Part shown: positions 1 through 8,127 of the stretch, in pieces
How positions within the stretch are numbered: the stretch's first letter is position 1
How the letters are laid out: the number at the start of each line of letters is the position of its first letter
Source: Lachnospiraceae bacterium
GTDB taxonomy: Bacteria > Bacillota > Clostridia > Oscillospirales > Ruminococcaceae
Length of the DNA: 44,478 nt
Direction of reading: 5' to 3'
NCBI GenBank assembly: GCA_023664705.1
Contig: JAMPFE010000019.1
Location: 1 to 44,478 of the forward strand
Notes under the pieces: generated by a model
Database searches by the model: none
What the model saw: only the letters and a program-made list of their open reading frames with translations
Told to the model about the DNA's origin: nothing
Made by a program: the position numbers and the translations under genes

Positions 1-629
1 GGGTGCAGACCGCGGGCAAGGGGCGGCGCGGTCACGCGTGGTCGACGTGCGGCGGTATGCTGCCGCTGTCGATATTGCTCAAAAACCCGCCCGAGTGTGA
101 AACATTGACGGCGCGCGCGGGGCTGGCGGTGTGCACGGCTATTGAGAAAATGTACGAAAAGCCGCCCGAGGTCGGCATTAAATGGCCGAACGACGTTATA
201 ATCTCGTCGCGCAAGGTATGTGGTATTTTATGCGAGAGCACGCGTTTTGGTGCATGTACCACCGTAATTTGCGGCGTCGGGATAAATATTTCACAGGATG
301 AGAATTATTTTATCGGGGACGGGCTTCCCCACGCGGGCTCGCTGCTTATGCTCACGGGGAGCGCTCCCGAGCGGAACGCGCTGCTGGAGGCGGTCGTGCG
401 CGAGGTTCGGGAGCGTGCGGCCGTGCCGTTCGCGGAGTGCCTTGCCGAATACAGGCGGAGGCTCGTGAACCTCGGGAGAACCATAAAAATTCTCGGCGCG
501 GACGGAGAGCGCGTTGCCGAGGCGGTGGACGTCGCTCCGAACGGCTATCTCATCTGCCGCGACGGAAACGGGCTGTTTGAGGTGAGCTCGGGCGAGGTGA
601 GCGTTCGCGGGCTCGACGGATATATTTGA
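1..629 (+). CDS. birA: Biotin--[acetyl-CoA-carboxylase] ligase, 3' part (5' end outside window)
   Basis: This is the C-terminal two thirds of a biotin protein ligase, which activates biotin to biotinyl-AMP and attaches it to the carboxyl carrier protein of acetyl-CoA carboxylase in the cytoplasm. The frame is already open at base 1 and enters inside the biotin/ATP loop (QTAGKGRRGHAW, family form GRGRRGR). Further family motifs follow: KWPNDV near residue 59, KVCGILCE near 70 and CGVGINI near 90. The end (SSGEVSVRGLDGY) is the usual C-terminal SH3-like domain. Roughly 90-120 residues lie upstream of the window, so whether an N-terminal DNA-binding domain exists cannot be seen. The GTG at position 3 is an internal Val codon, not a start. 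The next gene begins 7 bases after the stop. Confidence 0.93.
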   Translation, partial: VQTAGKGRRGHAWSTCGGMLPLSILLKNPPECETLTARAGLAVCTAIEKMYEKPPEVGIKWPNDVIISSRKVCGILCESTRFGACTTVICGVGINISQDENYFIGDGLPHAGSLLMLTGSAPERNALLEAVVREVRERAAVPFAECLAEYRRRLVNLGRTIKILGADGERVAEAVDVAPNGYLICRDGNGLFEVSSGEVSVRGLDGYI

Positions 630-636
630 GGTGCTT

Positions 637-1227
637 ATGATTGAAAATGAATTTAAGATAATGCTCACTTTCGAGCAATATGAGAAATTACTCTCGCTCT
701 ACGAATGGGACGAGACGATAGTGCAGACCAACCACTACTTCGACACGGACGAGCTTTCCCTCTCGGAAATGCACATAACCTGCCGAGTTCGTGAAATAAA
801 CGGAAAGTTTTATCTACAAACGAAATTCCCGTCGGCAAGGGAATACTCGCGCGTGGAGCTTGAAAAGCCGCTGAACGCGCTCCCCGAAACGCTTCGCGCG
901 GAGGAGCTCCCCGAGCCGCACCCCGATTTACCGACCGTGAAGCGGCTCGGCTCGCTCACGACGACGCGCACCGTAAAGCGCTTTAACGGCGCGGAGCTCG
1001 ATCTCGACAAAAGCGAATATTTCGGCAAGACCGACTGCGAGCTTGAAATCGAGTTCACCGACGAAAAAACGGCGCGCGCGCTGCTCGCCGAAATAACCGA
1101 AAAGCTGAACATACAGCCGAATTCCGAGGTCTGCACGGGAAAAATACGCAGATTTCTGGAGGAATACCGCAGGCGCGGCGGCCAGACGGGATTTTCCCTG
1201 GAGGCAGAGAGCCGCCGTTCATCTTGA
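637..1227 (+). CDS. CYTH domain protein (triphosphate tunnel family)
   Basis: A 196-residue protein of the CYTH superfamily (class IV adenylate cyclase / thiamine triphosphatase fold), whose members hydrolyse or cyclise triphosphorylated substrates with divalent metal. The defining ExExK signature sits at the N-terminus (E3, E5 and K7 of MIENEFKIML). Further acidic and basic tunnel strands follow: RVRE, LEIEF and a KIRRFLEEYRRR tail. The ATG at 637 is preferred over the GTG at 631 because GAGGTG just upstream is the ribosome binding site and the ATG places ExExK at the very start. It follows birA closely and is probably cotranscribed. The substrate cannot be told from sequence; a tripolyphosphatase or ThTPase-like role is usual for stand-alone bacterial members (family knowledge). 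Confidence 0.85.
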   Translation: MIENEFKIMLTFEQYEKLLSLYEWDETIVQTNHYFDTDELSLSEMHITCRVREINGKFYLQTKFPSAREYSRVELEKPLNALPETLRAEELPEPHPDLPTVKRLGSLTTTRTVKRFNGAELDLDKSEYFGKTDCELEIEFTDEKTARALLAEITEKLNIQPNSEVCTGKIRRFLEEYRRRGGQTGFSLEAESRRSS

Positions 1228-1247
1228 GAATGAGCTTCCGATAACGG

Positions 1248-1283
1248 AAACCGACCGCAGCCGAGCGCTGCGGTCGGTTTTTT
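1248..1283 (+). terminator. Rho-independent terminator after the birA-CYTH run
   Basis: A perfect 13-bp stem (AAACCGACCGCAG paired with CTGCGGTCGGTTT) encloses a 7-base loop and runs into six T residues. It begins 20 bases after the CYTH stop codon and just before the 3' end of the convergent SpoIID-like gene. Confidence 0.9.
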
Positions 1284-1293
1284 GCGCCGCGGT

Positions 1294-2181
1294 TTACGGG
1301 CGGCTTCCGACAAGTTCCGCGCCCGGGTAGAACGCTTTCAGTATCTCCTCGGCGGTGCTGCCGTTTCGCGCCATAAAATCGGCGGCGTTTACACTCATGC
1401 CCTTATTTTCACCGAGCCCGAGACACGTGAAATAAAATTTGTCCTCGGCGTACTCGACGGTTATCGCCACGCTCCGCAGCCCGAACGTCTCGCGGAGCGC
1501 CGCGCCCGTTATGCGCTCCCCGTTGAACTCCGTGTACAGCAGCGTGCCCGTGTCGGCGTAGACCGCCTTGCCGAACCACTCCGAGCAGTCCGCGGAGAGC
1601 GTGCCGCTCTTGTGGAGCGCGCGGCGGACCTCCTCGGTCGTGAACGCCGTGCGGCTCTCGAAGCCCGCCGCGCCGATGTCGCACGGCAGCGCTTTAGACG
1701 GCGAAACGGGCGGGCAGTCGTCCGTCCTGCCCGAGGATATCCCGCAGAGCTGCGGATTTATCGGCTCGCCCCCGTATGTCAGCAGCAGCTTTTCGGCACT
1801 TTTGACGGCGGCAAGCGTGCGCTCGGCGGGCTTTTCGGCGTTGTCGAACGGAAAGTCCGCGCTCACGGTGAAATCCGCTCCCAGATTTTGGAAGCCGCTT
1901 CTGACCGAGAGCGCGTACACCGCGCGCGTGCGCTCGGCGGCGGCGATCGCGACGAGCGCCTCCTCCGACAGCGCGGAAGCGTCCCCGACGAGCCCCTCCA
2001 CGCAACCCGCGAGGAACTCCTCGCCGCTTAACGTGAGTATCTCCCCGCGCTCGGGCAGATAAACGCTCACGCGGCGCGGCAGCGAGGGGCTCTCCGAGGC
2101 ATGTGTATTCAGCATTATCGCGACCACAGCCACCAGCAGGGCAAGCGCGGCAGCCGACGCTATCGTCAGTTTTTTCGGCAT
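1294..2181 (-). CDS. SpoIID-like protein, catalytic glutamate apparently absent
   Basis: A 295-residue secreted or membrane-anchored protein of the SpoIID/LytB family. SpoIID is the lytic transglycosylase that removes septal peptidoglycan during spore engulfment. An N-terminal hydrophobic segment covers residues about 5-26. The conserved region SGEEFLAGCVEG...EEALVAIAAAERTRAVYAL matches the family pattern LEEYL.GVV..EMP...EALKAQAVAARTYAL, and the C-terminal GSTAEEILKAFYPGAEL matches the typical SpoIID ending. In the alignment I make by eye, the family's catalytic Glu of the EMP motif falls on Leu (GCVEGLVGD), and the usual GHGVGMSQ loop reads GENKGMSV. It may therefore be a non-catalytic relative. 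The start is an ATG preceded by AAAGGAG. It is divergent from citrate synthase and ends against the terminator of the preceding run. Confidence 0.75.
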   Translation of the reverse strand: MPKKLTIASAAALALLVAVVAIMLNTHASESPSLPRRVSVYLPERGEILTLSGEEFLAGCVEGLVGDASALSEEALVAIAAAERTRAVYALSVRSGFQNLGADFTVSADFPFDNAEKPAERTLAAVKSAEKLLLTYGGEPINPQLCGISSGRTDDCPPVSPSKALPCDIGAAGFESRTAFTTEEVRRALHKSGTLSADCSEWFGKAVYADTGTLLYTEFNGERITGAALRETFGLRSVAITVEYAEDKFYFTCLGLGENKGMSVNAADFMARNGSTAEEILKAFYPGAELVGSRP

Positions 2182-2206
2182 AATTATGCTCCTTTATGTA
2201 AAGTAC

Positions 2207-2235
2207 TTGACTTTATCTTTAAAATGTAGTATAAT
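2207..2235 (+). promoter_or_regulatory. Sigma-A promoter of citrate synthase
   Basis: TTGACT at 2207-2212 and TATAAT at 2230-2235 are separated by exactly 17 bases, about 59 bases before the start codon of the citrate synthase gene. Confidence 0.88.
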
Positions 2236-2293
2236 AAAGATATATTGCTTAACGGGCGGGATATAGATAAAAACCGACATTGGAGTGACGAAT

Positions 2294-3658
2294 ATGAACA
2301 AAATGGAACAACTGAAATCCACCGACAGGCTGCGGCATATGTGCGAGGATTTCGTGGACAACAGCCTTATCGACGGCTCGCTGTACGGAAAATTCGGCGT
2401 AAAGCGGGGCTTGCGCAACTCGGACGGCTCGGGCGTGGTCGCGGGCATTACCAACGTCTGCTGCGTGCACGGCTACGTGCTCAGCGAGGGCGACAAGCAA
2501 CCCATTGACGGCGAGCTCATCTACCGCGGCTACAATATCCGCGACCTCGTGGGGGGGACGCTTTCCGACAAGCGCTACGGCTACGAGGAGACAGCTTACC
2601 TGCTGCTTTTCGGGGTGCTGCCGAACGAACGCGAGCTCACGGACTTTTCGCGGCTCATCGCGGAATACCGCGAGCTGCCGCGCTATTTCAGCGAGGACGT
2701 CATCATGCGCAACCCCTCGCCGAACATCATGAACAAAATGCAGCAGGCGGTTCTCACGCTGTACAGCTACGACAGCGACCCCGAGGACAAGTCCGTCGAG
2801 AGCGAGATGATGAAAGCCATTTCGGTCATCTCCAAGCTGCCGGCGATAATGGTGGCGGCTTATCAGACCATGCGGCGGTTCTATTACAACGACACCATGG
2901 TAATGCACCAAATAAATAAAGAGGAGAGCCTCGCCGAGAGCATTCTCTCGACGCTCCGCGACGACCGCGCGTATACCCCCGAGGAGGCGCGGCTGCTCGA
3001 CGTGTGCCTTATGCTCCACGCGGAGCACGGCGGCGGAAACAACTCCACGTTCACGTGCAGGACGGTCTCCTCGTCGGGCACGGACGCTTATTCGGCGTAT
3101 TCGGCGGCAATAGGCTCCCTTAAGGGTCCCCGCCACGGCGGCGCGAACATCAAGGTAATGGAAATGCTCGAGCACGTCAAGACGGGCGTTAAGAACTGGG
3201 ACGACGACGACGAGGTCTCGGCGTTTTTGCACAAGCTGCTCCGCAAAGAGGCGGGCGACAGGTCGGGGCTTATCTACGGCATGGGGCACGCGGTGTACAC
3301 GCTTTCCGACCCGCGCGCCGTTATCCTCAAATCAAACGCCATGAAGCTCGCCGAGGGCACGGAATTCGCGGCGGAGTTCGGGCTGCTCGACAGCATAGAG
3401 CGCCTCACGCCCGCGGCTTTCGCCGAGGAGCGCGGGAACATTAAAAATATATGCGCCAACGTGGATATGTATTCGGGGCTTGTATACAAAATGCTGAAGA
3501 TACCCGTGGAGATGTACACGGCGCTGTTCGCCTGCGCGAGAATGGCGGGCTGGTGCGCTCACAGAATGGAAGAGATGATAAACGGAAAGCGCATTATCAG
3601 ACCCGCATACAAGGCGATAAACCTGAATAAGAATTATGTGCCGTTAAACGAAAGATAA
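2294..3658 (+). CDS. gltA: Citrate synthase
   Basis: A 454-residue si-type citrate synthase that condenses acetyl-CoA with oxaloacetate to citrate in the cytoplasm, feeding the oxidative arm of an often incomplete clostridial TCA cycle toward 2-oxoglutarate and glutamate. The three catalytic elements are visible: the His in LMLHAEHGGGN, the His of the family signature GMGHAVYTLSDPR, and the Asp in NVDMYSG. The CoA-binding region with GPRHGGAN lies between them. The ATG at 2294 is chosen over the in-frame GTG at 2285 because GGAG at 2282-2285 is then spaced 8 bases from it. The gene has its own consensus promoter and is followed one base later by a membrane protein gene, suggesting an operon. 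Length fits the longer clostridial/Bacteroidota form. Confidence 0.95.
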   Translation: MNKMEQLKSTDRLRHMCEDFVDNSLIDGSLYGKFGVKRGLRNSDGSGVVAGITNVCCVHGYVLSEGDKQPIDGELIYRGYNIRDLVGGTLSDKRYGYEETAYLLLFGVLPNERELTDFSRLIAEYRELPRYFSEDVIMRNPSPNIMNKMQQAVLTLYSYDSDPEDKSVESEMMKAISVISKLPAIMVAAYQTMRRFYYNDTMVMHQINKEESLAESILSTLRDDRAYTPEEARLLDVCLMLHAEHGGGNNSTFTCRTVSSSGTDAYSAYSAAIGSLKGPRHGGANIKVMEMLEHVKTGVKNWDDDDEVSAFLHKLLRKEAGDRSGLIYGMGHAVYTLSDPRAVILKSNAMKLAEGTEFAAEFGLLDSIERLTPAAFAEERGNIKNICANVDMYSGLVYKMLKIPVEMYTALFACARMAGWCAHRMEEMINGKRIIRPAYKAINLNKNYVPLNER

Positions 3659-3659
3659 G

Positions 3660-4628
3660 GTGATATATATCAAAAGCAAAAAAATCGTGCCGATAATAAT
3701 GGCGGCGGGCTTTCTGCTCTGCACCGCCGTGCGGACCTACGGGATAGTCGTCTGCACGGATATGACCACGGGGGCTTATTACCACGACAGCGCGCTGTTG
3801 TGCAACATACTGTACTACGGCATTATCGCGCTGACGTTCGTCGGGGCGGTTATCGCTGTGAGGGCTGCCGAAAAGGGCGATTTCGGAAGCGTTGCCGAGA
3901 CGGATATAGTCGACGGGCGCGCCGCCGTATTCGGCTTCGGAATGCTCATTCCGGCGATATGCGCGGGGTACGAGGCGCTAGGCGAGGCGCGGGCGCTTAC
4001 GCCGTCCTCCATGCTCATCTTCGCGGATTACATCTTCGCGGGCGTGTGGGGGATACTCGCGTTCGTCGTGCTGTACAAAAAGGAATTCAAGCCGTTTATG
4101 GGCTTTATTATCGCGGTCGGGGGCGTTTATTTCACGGTGCGCGGGATAAACTGCTTCAAGGAGCGCATGGTCATCGCCTCGATACCCGAATACCTTGCCG
4201 CGCCGCTCTGCGCGACGGGCGCGGCGCTTACGATGCTGTCGCTCGGCAGATTTCTTTCGGGCAACTCGGGAAAGCTGACGAAGAGGACGCTGTTCGGCTG
4301 GGGAACGGCGACCGCGGTCGCGGCGCTCTCCAACGCGGCGGCGACCGCTCTCGCGGACCTGACCGCGCCCGAGGAGATCTCGCGGCGCATAACGCTGTCG
4401 AAAAACGAGGCGGAGATGTTCTTCCAGACCGTCCGCGGGAACGACGGCTATATGATGGCGTATACGCCGCTCGTTGATATCCTCTCGGGGGCGTTTATCG
4501 CCGCGGCGCTTATCGTTATACTCTTCGCGAAGCACACGGAAAATGTTGAAAACAATGTTGAAAATACCGTTAAAGACGAGCTTGAAGATGTTGAAAACTA
4601 TGTTGAAAGTGATGAAAACCCGCGCTAA
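3660..4628 (+). CDS. Eight-helix membrane protein, function unknown
   Basis: A 322-residue integral membrane protein that I do not recognise. About eight hydrophobic segments can be read, for example IVPIIMAAGFLLCTA, LLCNILYYGIIALTFVGAV, FADYIFAGVWGILAFVVLY, FMGFIIAVGGVYF and LVDILSGAFIAAALIVILFA. A charged C-terminal tail of about 30 residues (HTENVENNVENTVKDELE...) is made of an Asn-Val-Glu-rich repeat. The start is uncertain: the GTG at 3660 lies inside an AAGGTGAT sequence that would itself be a good ribosome binding site, so initiation may occur a few codons downstream at a non-ATG codon. It abuts the citrate synthase stop and overlaps the next lipoprotein gene by 17 bases, suggesting these two envelope proteins are made together. 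Confidence 0.75.
   Translation: MIYIKSKKIVPIIMAAGFLLCTAVRTYGIVVCTDMTTGAYYHDSALLCNILYYGIIALTFVGAVIAVRAAEKGDFGSVAETDIVDGRAAVFGFGMLIPAICAGYEALGEARALTPSSMLIFADYIFAGVWGILAFVVLYKKEFKPFMGFIIAVGGVYFTVRGINCFKERMVIASIPEYLAAPLCATGAALTMLSLGRFLSGNSGKLTKRTLFGWGTATAVAALSNAAATALADLTAPEEISRRITLSKNEAEMFFQTVRGNDGYMMAYTPLVDILSGAFIAAALIVILFAKHTENVENNVENTVKDELEDVENYVESDENPR
4541..4619 (+). repeat. Short degenerate 12-bp repeat (AATGTTGAAAAC type)
   Basis: Four copies of an AATGTTGAAAAC-like 12-mer (two adjacent from 4541, two adjacent from about 4587) lie across the 3' end of the 8-TM gene. In that frame they encode Asn-Val-Glu-Asn. In the frame of the next gene they give several in-frame ATG codons upstream of its probable start. 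Confidence 0.6.
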
Positions 4629-5964
4629 ATTCACAAAATCGGCGATTTGTGCGGCGCTTTGCCTGCTGATGTGCGGGTGCTCGGCGGGAGCGTCGGTGGA
4701 AAACCTGCTTACGCCGCCCAAGCTCCTCGCGGAGCAGGACGAGATATACCGCGAGCTTATCGCGAGCGTCGGGCAGGGCGTTAAGCTGAAATACCCGAGG
4801 AGCGGCGACTACCGCTCGGCGTTCGTGCTGCATAACATCGACGACGAGCCCGAGGACGAGGCAATGGTGTTCTACGAGAGCAAGAACAATCAGTCGGGAG
4901 AGAGCTCGCTGCGGCTGAAGTTCCTCGACAAGAACGACGGGAAGTGGGAGGCGGTCTACGATATGTCCTGCGCGGGCAGCGAGATTGACAGCATAAGCTT
5001 CGCGAAGCTCGGGACGTCGGACGTTACCGACATAATCCTCTGCTATACGCTGCTCAATCAGACCGAGAAAACGTTTTCGGTGCTGAAATACGTTGACAAA
5101 AAGCCCGTCGAGGCGGTCTCGGGGTCGTATTCCTGCCTCGAGGTGACCGACCTCAACAGCGACGGCGCGGACGAGCTCGTCACGGTGAGCGTCAACAAGG
5201 CGACGACGCTCTCCTCGGCGACCATGTACACAGACGGCGAAAACGGCTTCGAGCGCCTTTCGGAAACGCCGCTCTACGGGGGCGTTTCCGACTATCTGCG
5301 CGTTACCAAGGGGCAGCTCGACGAGGACACCCCAGCGCTGTTCCTCGACTACTCGTCGGGAAACCAGCAGGCGGGCACCAACGTGCTGTACTGCTACGGA
5401 AACAGGCTCTTCTGCCCCGACAGCGTCGGGCAAAACCCCTCGTCGGGCATCATCTCGCGGCAGATAAACGACTATATGGCGCAGATATACTGCTTTGACA
5501 TCGACGGGGACGGCTTTGTCGAGATACCGTCGACCGCGCCGCTGCCGGGATATGAAACATTCACGCGCCCCGAGCAGCTCTGCGCGGTGCAGTGGTACAC
5601 CGTCACGGACGACAATTTCACTCGGGAGCACTACAGCTATTTCTCGGGCAAATACCGCTTCGCGCTGCTGTTCCCGAACAGGTGGTGGGGCGTCGTCACG
5701 GCGGTTGCCGACTTCACGGCTAACGAGATAATCTTCATCTCGTACAGCGCCGAGACGGGGCTTGCCGTCACCGAGGAGACGGAGCTTATGCGCATACGCT
5801 CCGTGCCGAAGGACGACCCCGAGGCGCTCGAGGATGCAAAGTCCTTAAAGCTCCTCGGCGAGAGCGACGACGCGGTGTTCTACTGCATCGAGACGGCGGG
5901 CTACAAAACGGGAAAGCTGGCGCTTACGGAAAGCGAATTGAAAGCAAGCTTCATTATACTGTAA
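4612..5964 (+). CDS. Lipoprotein with FG-GAP/VCBS-like calcium-binding repeats
   Basis: A 450-residue predicted lipoprotein. From the ATG at 4612 it begins with a basic n-region, a hydrophobic core and the lipobox LMCGC, so Cys23 should be lipidated and the protein tethered outside the membrane. Two Asp-rich loops, DLNSDGADEL near residue 180 and DIDGDGFVEI near residue 296, look like the Ca-binding loops of FG-GAP/VCBS beta-propeller blades. HNIDDEPEDEAMVFY near residue 75 is a weaker one. Longer in-frame starts upstream add only a repetitive MLKTMLK-type extension and would bury the signal peptide, so I reject them. It lies between the 8-TM protein and a two-component system with short gaps and could be an extracytoplasmic partner of either (inference). 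Confidence 0.8.
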   Translation: MKTRAKFTKSAICAALCLLMCGCSAGASVENLLTPPKLLAEQDEIYRELIASVGQGVKLKYPRSGDYRSAFVLHNIDDEPEDEAMVFYESKNNQSGESSLRLKFLDKNDGKWEAVYDMSCAGSEIDSISFAKLGTSDVTDIILCYTLLNQTEKTFSVLKYVDKKPVEAVSGSYSCLEVTDLNSDGADELVTVSVNKATTLSSATMYTDGENGFERLSETPLYGGVSDYLRVTKGQLDEDTPALFLDYSSGNQQAGTNVLYCYGNRLFCPDSVGQNPSSGIISRQINDYMAQIYCFDIDGDGFVEIPSTAPLPGYETFTRPEQLCAVQWYTVTDDNFTREHYSYFSGKYRFALLFPNRWWGVVTAVADFTANEIIFISYSAETGLAVTEETELMRIRSVPKDDPEALEDAKSLKLLGESDDAVFYCIETAGYKTGKLALTESELKASFIIL

Positions 5965-5976
5965 CGAGGTGAACTT

Positions 5977-6672
5977 ATGAAACGCATTTTGGTGGTCGAG
6001 GACGAAAACGATATCCGCGAGTTCGTGGTGATAAATCTCCGCAGGGCGGGCTACGACGTTACCGACGTGGCGAGCGGCGAGGACGCCGTGGACGAATACC
6101 GCCGGCAGGGCGGCAACTTCGACGCGGCGCTGCTGGATATCATGATGCCGGGCATGGACGGCTTCGCGCTGTGCCGCTGGATACGCGAGCAGAGCAGCGA
6201 CATCGGCATCATAATGCTCTCGGCGAAGTCGCAGGAAATGGATAAGGTAAACTGCCTGATGATAGGCGCGGACGATTACGTCACAAAGCCGTTCTCGCCG
6301 TCGGAGCTCGTCGCGCGCGTCGACGCTATCTACCGCAGAGTGAGCGTGAACCGCTCCCGCCGCGAGGAGCCCAAGGTGCTCAGCTCGGGACCGTATACGC
6401 TCGACTATCAGAGCAGGATACTCTACAGCCACGGAAAGCCCGTCGACCTTACACAAATCGAATACCAGATACTGGAATATCTCATGAAGAACCGAAACTC
6501 CCCCGTCGACAGAGTGTCTATCTTAAAGCACATCTGGGGCGAGTCCTACGTCGGCGAGGATAAGGTGATAGACGTGAACATTCGGCGGCTGCGCATGAAG
6601 ATAGAGGAAGACCCGTCCACTCCCAAATATATCCAGACGGTCTGGGGCTTCGGCTACAAGTGGAACGGATAA
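5977..6672 (+). CDS. OmpR/PhoB-family response regulator
   Basis: A 231-residue transcription factor with an N-terminal receiver and a C-terminal winged helix. The receiver shows the acidic pocket E8/D9, phosphoacceptor D54 (LLDIMMPGMDG), switch Ser82 and K104 (DDYVTKPFSP). The winged-helix DNA-binding domain spans about residues 133-231 and includes LTQIEYQILEYLMKN and VDVNIRRLRMKIE, ending with the usual YIQTVWGFGYKW. A GAGGTGA ribosome binding site precedes the ATG. The histidine kinase gene follows 3 bases after its stop, so the two form a standard pair. Signal and regulon are not evident from the sequence; the envelope proteins encoded just upstream are candidates for the same process. 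Confidence 0.93.
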   Translation: MKRILVVEDENDIREFVVINLRRAGYDVTDVASGEDAVDEYRRQGGNFDAALLDIMMPGMDGFALCRWIREQSSDIGIIMLSAKSQEMDKVNCLMIGADDYVTKPFSPSELVARVDAIYRRVSVNRSRREEPKVLSSGPYTLDYQSRILYSHGKPVDLTQIEYQILEYLMKNRNSPVDRVSILKHIWGESYVGEDKVIDVNIRRLRMKIEEDPSTPKYIQTVWGFGYKWNG

Positions 6673-6675
6673 GCT

Positions 6676-8127
6676 ATGGAAAATGTGCTGAAAACAGCTA
6701 AGCGCGGCTTCGGAAAGCGCTCTATCGCAACAAGGTGGATGATGAACACGCTGTCGGTGGTGGCTATCCTGCTCATCATCGCGAATTTGTGCATCTATTA
6801 TTTCACCAAGCAGTACTACTACGGCTCGGCGGAGAGCTACGTCGTCTCCGAGGCGAACGCCTCTCAAATGGTGCTGCTGCGGCTGTACGAGGACTTGTCG
6901 GTCAACTTCTCGTCCGAGGTGCGGCATATCATCGAGAATTTCGACAAGAAGGACCAAATGGAGATGATGTCGATAAACCGCTCGGGCGAGGTAACGCTCT
7001 CGTCAAGCGGCTTCTCGCCCGCCGGGACGTTCGATATGCCCGACTACGTGAGCGCCCTCGAGAGCGAGGACGGGCTCGGGATATATTTCGGGCGGGACGG
7101 CGGCGAGAATATCCTCGCGGTGTCGATAATGACGACCGCGACGAGCTCCACCGTAAGCGCGCTGCGGTTCGTCACGTCGCTCACCATGGTCGACGAGCAG
7201 ATATCGGGGATAATGCTCGCGGCGCTGCTGATAAGCGCGTTCATACTGCTCGCGGTCGTGATGACGGGCTTGTATTTCGTAAAGTCTATCTGCGTGCCGC
7301 TCGTGCAGATAAGCGCCACCGCGAAAAAGGTCGCCAAGGGCGATTTCTCGGAGCGCCTGCCCGTTACCTCCAACGACGAGATAGGGCAGCTGTCGCGGGC
7401 GTTCAACGAAATGGCGAACGGTCTGGAGAACTCCGAGCAGATAAAGAACGATTTCATAAGCTCGGTGTCGCATGAACTCAGAACGCCGCTGACGGCGATA
7501 AAGGGCTGGAGCGAGACGCTCAACCTCGGCTACGACCCCGAGACGTTCTCGAAGGGCATGAAGGTCATAACGGGCGAGACGAAGCGCCTCGAGCGCATGG
7601 TCGAGGAGCTGCTGGACTTCTCGCGCATACAGAGCGGGCATTTCACGCTGCAGATGTCGACTATCGACGTTATCGCGGAGCTCGAGGACGCGCTGCTGAT
7701 CTACATCGACAAGGTGAAAAAGGAGAGCGTGGCGCTGTCCTACAACGAGCCCGAGTTCCTCTGCGCGGTGTACGGCGACAAAAACAGGCTGCGGCAGGTG
7801 TTCATCAACATAATCGACAACGCGCTGAAATACACCGAGGCGGGCGGTTCCATAGACGTGCTCGCCGAGAAGAACGACGATTCGGTCACAGTCACAGTCA
7901 CGGACAGCGGCGTCGGCATAGCGCCCGAGGACCTGCCCAAGGTCAAGCAGAAGTTCTACAAGGCTAACAAGACAAAGCACGGCTCGGGGATAGGGCTCGC
8001 GGTCGCGGACGAGATAATCTCGCTGCACGGGGGGCTGCTCGAGGTCGAAAGCGAGCTCGGCTACGGCACGACGGTGACGATAACGCTGCCGCTGGTGCGG
8101 AAAAACGAAAGGTCGGAAGATGAGTAA
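6676..8127 (+). CDS. Sensor histidine kinase (HAMP-HisKA-HATPase)
   Basis: A 483-residue membrane histidine kinase and partner of the response regulator immediately upstream. Helices at about residues 22-44 and 178-203 flank an extracytoplasmic sensor region of about 130 residues that I do not recognise. A HAMP domain follows (about 204-256, GDFSERLPVTSNDEIGQLSRAF split across its two helices). The H-box FISSVSHELRTPLTAIKGW carries His266. The ATP-binding domain shows the N-box (FINIIDNALKY), G1 box (DSGVGIAPEDL) and G2 box (GSGIGLAVADEI). The domain order resembles WalK/ResE-type kinases but lacks a visible PAS domain. No strong ribosome binding site precedes the ATG, which fits translational coupling to the regulator. 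Its 3' end overlaps the DUF1385 gene by 8 bases. Confidence 0.93.
   Translation: MENVLKTAKRGFGKRSIATRWMMNTLSVVAILLIIANLCIYYFTKQYYYGSAESYVVSEANASQMVLLRLYEDLSVNFSSEVRHIIENFDKKDQMEMMSINRSGEVTLSSSGFSPAGTFDMPDYVSALESEDGLGIYFGRDGGENILAVSIMTTATSSTVSALRFVTSLTMVDEQISGIMLAALLISAFILLAVVMTGLYFVKSICVPLVQISATAKKVAKGDFSERLPVTSNDEIGQLSRAFNEMANGLENSEQIKNDFISSVSHELRTPLTAIKGWSETLNLGYDPETFSKGMKVITGETKRLERMVEELLDFSRIQSGHFTLQMSTIDVIAELEDALLIYIDKVKKESVALSYNEPEFLCAVYGDKNRLRQVFINIIDNALKYTEAGGSIDVLAEKNDDSVTVTVTDSGVGIAPEDLPKVKQKFYKANKTKHGSGIGLAVADEIISLHGGLLEVESELGYGTTVTITLPLVRKNERSEDE

Noticed and set aside
4474..4611. Longer lipoprotein start with MLKTMLK-type repeats
   Set aside because: It is encoded by the tail repeat of the preceding gene in another frame and would place the signal peptide internally.
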